Positions 11,304 through 16,292 of a stretch of DNA of 16,292 nucleotides are shown piece by piece. How positions within the stretch are numbered: the first letter of the stretch is position 1; each line of letters begins with the position of its first letter. The position numbers were made by a program, and so were the translations under genes. A model generated the notes under the pieces. That model worked only from the letters and a program-made list of their open reading frames with translations, was not told the origin of the DNA and searched no databases. The DNA is from Candidatus Tayloriibacteriota bacterium (lineage in GTDB: Bacteria > Patescibacteriota > Minisyncoccia > Phycocordibacterales > GWA1-40-21): NCBI GenBank assembly GCA_026395155.1, contig JAPLZG010000116.1, forward strand, positions 1-16,292, read 5' to 3'.

Positions 11304-13970
11304 CTAACTTTTTTTAGCCATCTCTCTAACCACTGCTTGTGCAGCTGCTAGTCTTGCTATAGGAACTCTGAAAGGGGAACAAGAAACATATGTGAATCCT
11401 TCTCTATGACAGAATTCAACTGTTTTTGGCTCTCCTCCGTGTTCTCCACAAATACCAACTTTTAAATCTTTCTTTATACTTCTACCTTTTTTAATAGCAA
11501 TTCTGATAAGTTCACCTACACCTTCTTGATCCAAAACTTCGAAAGGATCATTTGCGAATATATCTTGAGCAACATATTCTTTAAGGAATTTACCAGCGTC
11601 ATCTCTTGAAAGTCCAATTCCCATCTGTGTAAGATCATTTGTACCGAATGAGAAAAATTCCGCACCAGCTTCTACAATTTTGTCAGCAACTAAAGCTGCT
11701 CTTGGAACTTCAATCATTGTACCAATCTTGTAGTCTATTTTAATTTTAGATTCTTTTATTCTTGTTTCTACTATATTTATTGCTCTATCTTTTAATATTG
11801 TAAATTCTTTTGATGTAGCAACAATAGGAATCATAATTTCTGGTTTAACCCCAGCAACTTTCTTTCCTCCAATACCCTTTGTAACTTCAATAGCAGCATC
11901 AATGATCGCCATGACTTGCATATCATAAATTTCTGGATAGGTGATAGCAAGACGACAACCTCTGTGTCCAAGCATTGGATTGAATTCATGTAGATCTTCT
12001 ATCTTTGAATTTAATGTTTTTACATCGACTTTCATTTCTTTTGAAAGTTCTTCAATATCCTTCTTTTCTTTTGGTAAGAATTCATGAAGTGGAGCATCGA
12101 GAAGTCTAATTGTTACGGAAAGTCCAGACATTTCTCTGAATAGTCCTGCAAAATCTCCTTTTTGATATGGATAAAGTTTTGATAAAGCCTTTTTTCTAGC
12201 TTCAAGATTTCCAGCTAGAATCATCTCACGAATAGCTTTAATTCTTTCACCTTCAAAGAACATATGTTCTGTTCTACAAAGCCCAATACCTTCAGCTCCA
12301 AAACCTCTTGCTACTTTTGCATCATGAGGAGTATCTGCATTTGTTCTTACTCCGATTTTTCTAAATTTATCTGCCCATGACATAAGTGTTCCGAAGTTTC
12401 CTGAAAGAACAGGATCTTGAGTATTAATTTTACCTGCGTACACTTTTCCTGTTGATCCATCAAGAGAAATAAATCCTCCTTCTTTTATTACGATATTTTT
12501 GCTCTTTATTGTTAATATTTTTGCTTTTTCATCTATAATTATATCTGAACATCCAGCAACACAACATTTCCCCATACCTCTTGCAACAACTGCTGCGTGA
12601 GATGTCATACCACCTCTTGCTGTGAGAATTCCTTTTGAAGAAAACATACCCTGAATATCTTCTGGTGAAGTTTCTGTTCGAACCAAAATAACATCAACAC
12701 CTGATTTAGTTTTTTCAAAGGCTTCTTCTGCGGTGAATACAACTTCTCCGACGGCTGCACCGGGTGATGCTGGAAGACCTTGTGCTATTACTTCAGCCTT
12801 ATCTCTTGAGATTGGATCAAATTGTTTGTGTAGAAGCTGATTAAGTTGGTTTGGATCAATTCTTAGAAGAGCTTTTTCAACTGTTAGTACCTTTTCTTTT
12901 ACCATTTCAACGGCAATACGAACTGCAGCCGCAGCTGTCCTTTTACCATTTCTTGCTTGCAAAATATAAAGTTTACCTTCTTCAATAGTAAATTCCATAT
13001 CTTGCATATCCTTATAATGTTTTTCAACTTTGTTACAAGTATCAACAAGTTCTTTATAGATTTTTGGAAATTGTTTTTGGAGTGCTGAAACTGGAAGTGG
13101 TGTTCTGATACCTGCAACAACATCTTCACCTTGTGCATTCATTAAATATTCACCATAGAATTTTGCTTCTCCTGTTGATTGATTTCTTGTAAAACAAACA
13201 CCAGTTCCAGAAGTATCTCCTAGATTTCCGAATACCATTGCTTGAATATTTACAGCTGTACCAATAAGACCTTTAATATTATTTATTTCTCTGTATTTAA
13301 TAGCTCTAAAATTGTTCCAAGAATTAAAAACAGCATTTACTGACATATACATTTGATTTTTTGGATCTTGGGGAAATTCAACACCTTTTGAGGATTTAAT
13401 TTTAGCTTTGTATTTTGTAACAATTTCTTTCAAATCTTCCGCTGTAAGGTCAGTATCATATTTTGCACCTTTTGTATCTTTTACAGTTTCAAGAATGTGT
13501 TCAAAATCTGAATGTTCCATTTCCATAACAACACTTCCAAACATTTGCATTAATCTTCTGTATGAATCCCAAGCAAAACGAGCATTTCCTGTTTTTTCTG
13601 CAAGACCAACAACAGATTTATCGTTTAATCCAAGGTTTAAAATTGTATCCATCATTCCTGGCATAGAAGAAGCAGCACCTGAACGGACAGAAACAAGAAG
13701 GGGATCGTTTGCATCACCAAGCTTCTTTCCCATTTTCTTTTCGAGCTCTGCAAGTCGAAGATCTGTTTGTCTTTTAACTTCAGAATTTATTTTTTTTCCA
13801 TCTTCATAATAAAGTCTGCATGCTTCTGTAGTAATTGTAAAACCTGGTGGAACATTTATACCCAAACTTTTCATTTCTGCTAAGTTTGCTCCTTTTCCAC
13901 CGAGAATTTCTTTCATATCTTTATTTCCTTCTTCAAAGGAATAGACATATTTTTTATTCTTTGTCGCCAT
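11304..13970 (-). CDS. ppdK: Pyruvate, phosphate dikinase
   Basis: The 888-residue enzyme interconverts pyruvate + ATP + phosphate with phosphoenolpyruvate + AMP + pyrophosphate; in small fermenting bacteria it often works glycolytically, saving ATP by use of pyrophosphate. All three domains are complete. N-terminal ATP-grasp: GGKGANLAEMKSLGINVPPG (24-43), VSVRSGAASSMPGMMDT (94-109) and the ILQAR block (336-340). Swivelling phosphohistidine domain: TARGGMTSHAAVVARGMG (450-467), with His458 as the phosphorylated residue. C-terminal PEP/pyruvate barrel: GFGAEGIGLCRTEHMFF (556-572), GTMIEVPRAAL, FFSFGTNDLTQM, and GICGEHGGEP with the catalytic Cys841. Length is standard. The start codon lies at the family N-terminus; the preceding run AATAAGAAAAAAA gives no clear Shine-Dalgarno, and I could not assign a convincing promoter. 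A REP-like palindrome lies about 60 bp upstream. Confidence 0.97.
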   Translation of the reverse strand: MATKNKKYVYSFEEGNKDMKEILGGKGANLAEMKSLGINVPPGFTITTEACRLYYEDGKKINSEVKRQTDLRLAELEKKMGKKLGDANDPLLVSVRSGAASSMPGMMDTILNLGLNDKSVVGLAEKTGNARFAWDSYRRLMQMFGSVVMEMEHSDFEHILETVKDTKGAKYDTDLTAEDLKEIVTKYKAKIKSSKGVEFPQDPKNQMYMSVNAVFNSWNNFRAIKYREINNIKGLIGTAVNIQAMVFGNLGDTSGTGVCFTRNQSTGEAKFYGEYLMNAQGEDVVAGIRTPLPVSALQKQFPKIYKELVDTCNKVEKHYKDMQDMEFTIEEGKLYILQARNGKRTAAAAVRIAVEMVKEKVLTVEKALLRIDPNQLNQLLHKQFDPISRDKAEVIAQGLPASPGAAVGEVVFTAEEAFEKTKSGVDVILVRTETSPEDIQGMFSSKGILTARGGMTSHAAVVARGMGKCCVAGCSDIIIDEKAKILTIKSKNIVIKEGGFISLDGSTGKVYAGKINTQDPVLSGNFGTLMSWADKFRKIGVRTNADTPHDAKVARGFGAEGIGLCRTEHMFFEGERIKAIREMILAGNLEARKKALSKLYPYQKGDFAGLFREMSGLSVTIRLLDAPLHEFLPKEKKDIEELSKEMKVDVKTLNSKIEDLHEFNPMLGHRGCRLAITYPEIYDMQVMAIIDAAIEVTKGIGGKKVAGVKPEIMIPIVATSKEFTILKDRAINIVETRIKESKIKIDYKIGTMIEVPRAALVADKIVEAGAEFFSFGTNDLTQMGIGLSRDDAGKFLKEYVAQDIFANDPFEVLDQEGVGELIRIAIKKGRSIKKDLKVGICGEHGGEPKTVEFCHREGFTYVSCSPFRVPIARLAAAQAVVREMAKKS

Positions 13971-14028
13971 TTTTTTTCTTATTCAAAAAATTTTCTTTCT
14001 CACTTTGAATTACGAAACATGTATATTT

Positions 14029-14055
14029 GTCATTCCCGCGAAGGCGGGAATCCAG
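14029..14055. repeat. REP-like palindrome upstream of ppdK
   Basis: GTCATTCCCGCGAAGGCGGG followed by AATCCAG; the inner CCCGC/GCGGG pair closely. It is the same family as 2071-2097. A further small inverted repeat AAGGTTT/AAACCTT follows (14061-14067 and 14077-14083). Confidence 0.85.
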
Positions 14056-14127
14056 TATTCAAGGTTTCTCAATATCAAACCTTTGTGAAAGAAAATATTT
14101 AAAGTAAATTAATTATTAATAAAAATT

Positions 14128-14157
14128 AAGTTAATAACATTAAAATGTCATTAACTT
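14128..14157. promoter_or_regulatory. 30-bp palindrome, possible operator
   Basis: AAGTTAAT (14128-14135) and ATTAACTT (14150-14157), with ACATT/AATGT inside and one A-C mismatch, form an almost perfect palindrome around AA. No T run follows. It lies between the divergent ppdK and adhesin genes, in AT-rich sequence. A protein-binding site is inference. From 14158 to 14413 I see only AT-rich sequence without assignable features. Confidence 0.4.
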
Positions 14158-14413
14158 CTCCGCAACTAACGAAGATTTCTGAGATATTATATAAAAAAAT
14201 CTATAAAAAAGATACTGTTTTCCATATATCAAATAATAAAAGCAATTTTGTCTAGATTTTTGGGTTGGACTTGAAAATTTGCCGATTTTTGTTGTTTAAA
14301 AAATGTCTACTTTAAGGTGACTTATTGCTATTTTATCCATATTATTGGTCATATAATGCAAATATGATATGTATAATATTTTTCATATTTATAATTAGAT
14401 TATTTTATTTGCC

Positions 14414-14443
14414 TTGACAATTAATCTTATTAAGTTATATAAT
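14414..14443 (+). promoter_or_regulatory. Promoter of the VWA adhesin gene
   Basis: TTGACA (14414-14419), 18-nt spacer, TATAAT (14438-14443; a TATATA two bases earlier gives a 16-nt spacer). The predicted start near 14450 leaves a 5' leader of about 210 nt. Confidence 0.75.
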
Positions 14444-14607
14444 TTATATTAGATGTTAGAACTACCTAGTTTACAGTCTTTCTGAGATATTTTGTCTGTT
14501 TTTAGATTTAGATTGCTTAGTGCCAGTTCTTAATAAAAGTTATTTTATTATTAACATAGTTTCTCATTAAATAAAGTTAAATTCTATATTTTGAGATAAA
14601 AATTATT

Positions 14608-14651
14608 TATTTCGTTAGAAATTCTGATTTCATCAGATATAAGACGAAATA
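14608..14651 (+). promoter_or_regulatory. Leader hairpin just before the adhesin start codon
   Basis: TATTTCGT (14608-14615) pairs with ACGAAATA (14644-14651), enclosing TCTGAT/ATCAGA (14623-14628, 14632-14637) with a 3-nt loop. The stem ends seven bases before the ATG at 14659, where a ribosome would bind, so it could limit or regulate translation. Confidence 0.45.
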
Positions 14652-14658
14652 TAAAATT

Positions 14659-16292
14659 ATGAAAAATTATATTTTAGTAGGAGATCGCTCTGTTGGTAAG
14701 GTTTTATACAGTGTAAAAAAAGATATATCAATTATTTTAGGAATAATTACTGTTTTTTTATGTTTTTTTGCTTTTTCTAGTTTAGTTAGTGCTGAAAGTA
14801 TTCCTCCAAGTTTGATCGTAACTAAAACAATTAGTCCAAATGAGGTTTTGCAAGGTGCAACGACAACTATTACTTTTAATTTAAGTGCAACTGGTACTCC
14901 AAGGCAAAATCTTGATGTTATGCTTTTGATGGATAAATCAGGAAGTATGTTAGGAGATAAAATAACAGAAGCCAAAAGTGCAGCTTCTAATTTTATTGAC
15001 AATTTAGATCCTGAATATGATAGAGCTGGATTAGTCGGATTTTCTTATTATGTTAGTAGAGATGATCTTTGTTGTGGAGATGGTTGTGGCCCTAGTTTTG
15101 AAGAAGCCCAACTTCTTGAAGGTTTAACAACAGATTTTGACCAAGTAAAAAATACTTTAAATGCTTTGATTCCTGATTCTGGAACAAATACAGGAGATGC
15201 TATAAATAAAGGAAATACGGAATTAAGTAGCTCTTCTGCAGATGTAAAAGTTGAAATATTACTTTCTGATGGGCAACCAAATTTTCCAGTGGAGTATGAA
15301 TGTGTTGATTGTGGAGATGGGAATGGTTATCAATTTAAGATTGTAGACGAATCCCTTCCGACAAGCTATGCTCTTGCTCAGGCACAAGAAGCTAAAAATA
15401 ATAACATAATTATTTTTACAATAAGTTTGGGAGATGATGCTGATCAAAAATTTATGAAGGCAATTGCTTCTACAACTGGTGGAACACATTATTATGCTCC
15501 TAGTGCGAGTGATTTAAATGATATTTTTCTATCTATTGCTGGTGCATTAAATAATTTGATAGGAAATAATATTGTAATTACCGATGTTATTTCAGCAGGT
15601 GTTGATTTAGATTCACAATCATTACCTGAGGGATGTACCTACGAAATAAATGAGAATAAAACTACAACAGTCACTTGTCCTGTTGGATCAATGAGTATTG
15701 GTGATCCAGACAAATCAGTTTCTTTCACAGTTATTCCTAATGATTCAAGTTTAACTACCATAAATGATTCAGCACAAGTAGATTATGATACTTTTGATAA
15801 TATTCATAAGGTCATAACTATCACTGAACAGCCGACAATTACAATTCAAAATGTTGCACCGACGATAGATCCGATAGATCCAAAAACTGCTGATGAAAAT
15901 ACTTTATTGAGTTTTAGTGTAGTCGCACATGACTTTGGAAATGATGTTATTACTTTAATTGCAAGTACAACATTACCGACTGGAGCAACCTTTGTTGATA
16001 ATGGGAATGCAACTGGAACATTTAGTTGGACTCCTAGTTTTGATCAGTCAGGAATTTACACCATAATCTTTACTGCAAGTGATGGAAAATTAAGTACAGA
16101 TAAAGAGGTTGTAATAACAATAAACAATGTTGACAAGACTTCACCTGTAATAACAATTCTTGGTGCTAATCCAGCGAATTTAACTGTAGGAGGAGTTTAC
16201 ACAGATGCTGGAGCAACTTCAACTGATGATATTGATGGCGATATAACTTCAAAAATTATTTCTACTTCTACTGTTAATGTGTCAGTCGCAGG
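14659..16292 (+). CDS. Secreted VWA/Ig-like repeat adhesin, 3' truncated by window end
   Basis: The first 544 codons of a long secreted surface protein; no stop codon before the window ends. The signal segment has an unusually long polar N-region (about residues 1-22), a hydrophobic core (about 24-43) and a likely signal peptidase site after LVSA (about 45). A von Willebrand A domain spans about 83-300: DVMLLMDKSGSM with MIDAS residues D92, S94 and S96, GTNTGD near 175-180, and ILLSDGQPN with D204. Two cysteine clusters (LCCGDGC, 138-143; CVDC, 215-218) lie in VWA loops. Then come a domain of about 300-395 resembling DUF11-type repeats, a cadherin/Ig-like putative repeat (NVAPTIDPIDPKTADENTLL to EVVITINN, about 398-490), and the start of a DUF5011-like repeat (SPVITILGANPANLTVGG...DIDGDIT). 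The likely role is adhesion to host or neighbouring cells; this is inference. ATG 14659 is the first in-frame ATG and has no Shine-Dalgarno. Confidence 0.88.
   Translation, partial: MKNYILVGDRSVGKVLYSVKKDISIILGIITVFLCFFAFSSLVSAESIPPSLIVTKTISPNEVLQGATTTITFNLSATGTPRQNLDVMLLMDKSGSMLGDKITEAKSAASNFIDNLDPEYDRAGLVGFSYYVSRDDLCCGDGCGPSFEEAQLLEGLTTDFDQVKNTLNALIPDSGTNTGDAINKGNTELSSSSADVKVEILLSDGQPNFPVEYECVDCGDGNGYQFKIVDESLPTSYALAQAQEAKNNNIIIFTISLGDDADQKFMKAIASTTGGTHYYAPSASDLNDIFLSIAGALNNLIGNNIVITDVISAGVDLDSQSLPEGCTYEINENKTTTVTCPVGSMSIGDPDKSVSFTVIPNDSSLTTINDSAQVDYDTFDNIHKVITITEQPTITIQNVAPTIDPIDPKTADENTLLSFSVVAHDFGNDVITLIASTTLPTGATFVDNGNATGTFSWTPSFDQSGIYTIIFTASDGKLSTDKEVVITINNVDKTSPVITILGANPANLTVGGVYTDAGATSTDDIDGDITSKIISTSTVNVSVA

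Noticed and set aside
13408..13809. 133-codon plus-strand ORF antisense to ppdK
   Set aside because: It is a shadow of the well-conserved ppdK coding strand, with low-complexity Ser/Phe composition.
14453..14485. Ten-codon ORF at the start of the adhesin leader
   Set aside because: It begins close to the predicted transcription start but has no supporting signal and is far from the adhesin start; chance is likely in AT-rich DNA.
14667..15489. Minus-strand ORFs of 111 and 76 codons at the right end
   Set aside because: They lie antisense to the plus-strand adhesin, whose signal peptide and MIDAS motifs show it to be the real frame.

Overview
The window is AT-rich bacterial DNA, and several traits point to the Candidate Phyla Radiation (Patescibacteria), most likely a Parcubacteria/Nomurabacteria-type genome. 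These are a leucyl-tRNA synthetase carrying NUDIX and ASCH insertions, a sigma-region-4/HARE fusion protein, a stand-alone copy of the membrane N-terminal domain that CPR bacteria usually place before type IV secretion-like ATPases, a pyruvate phosphate dikinase, and transcription starts lying on or next to the start codon. TGA acts as a stop codon (rmuC and the sigma-4/HARE gene end in it), so this is not one of the TGA=Gly CPR lineages. The lineage call is inference from gene content.

Layout. 1-160: intergenic end with a strong bidirectional terminator. 160-612 (-): yqeY. 891-1964 (+): rmuC, divergent from yqeY across a cluster of REP-like repeats; rmuC ends inside a 66-bp near-perfect palindrome. 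2024-2320: REP-like repeats and the first copy of a 105-bp MITE-like element. 2320-2645 (-): two overlapping small hydrophobic-protein genes with their own promoter and RBS; an intrinsic terminator lies inside the second reading frame. 2779-6159 (+): leuS, leaderless. 6251-7285 (+): sigma-4/HARE regulator. 7385-9664 (+): two-gene cell-envelope operon (CPR membrane domain protein, then mltG). 9665-10623: about 1 kb without a long gene but dense in structure: an unidentified structured RNA of about 200 nt with its own promoter and terminator, a second inverted copy of the MITE-like element, a GC-rich block between 8-bp direct repeats, and a fold with a possible pseudoknot. 10624-11244 (+): a 16-codon leader ORF directly abutting a gene for a 189-aa single-pass membrane protein. 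11304-13970 (-): ppdK, sharing a bidirectional terminator with the gene before it. 13971-14658: divergent intergenic region with a REP copy, a 30-bp palindrome, a strong promoter and a leader hairpin. 14659-end (+): the first 544 codons of a secreted von Willebrand factor A / Ig-like adhesin that runs off the window.

How it fits together. Most genes are single housekeeping units: translation (leuS, yqeY), DNA maintenance (rmuC), central carbon/PPi metabolism (ppdK) and peptidoglycan synthesis (mltG). The notable signals are the remodelled LeuRS, the unidentified RNA whose promoter closely matches that of the sigma-4/HARE gene, the paired MITE-like element, and the small membrane-protein operon. 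All homology statements are from recognition by eye; no search was run.
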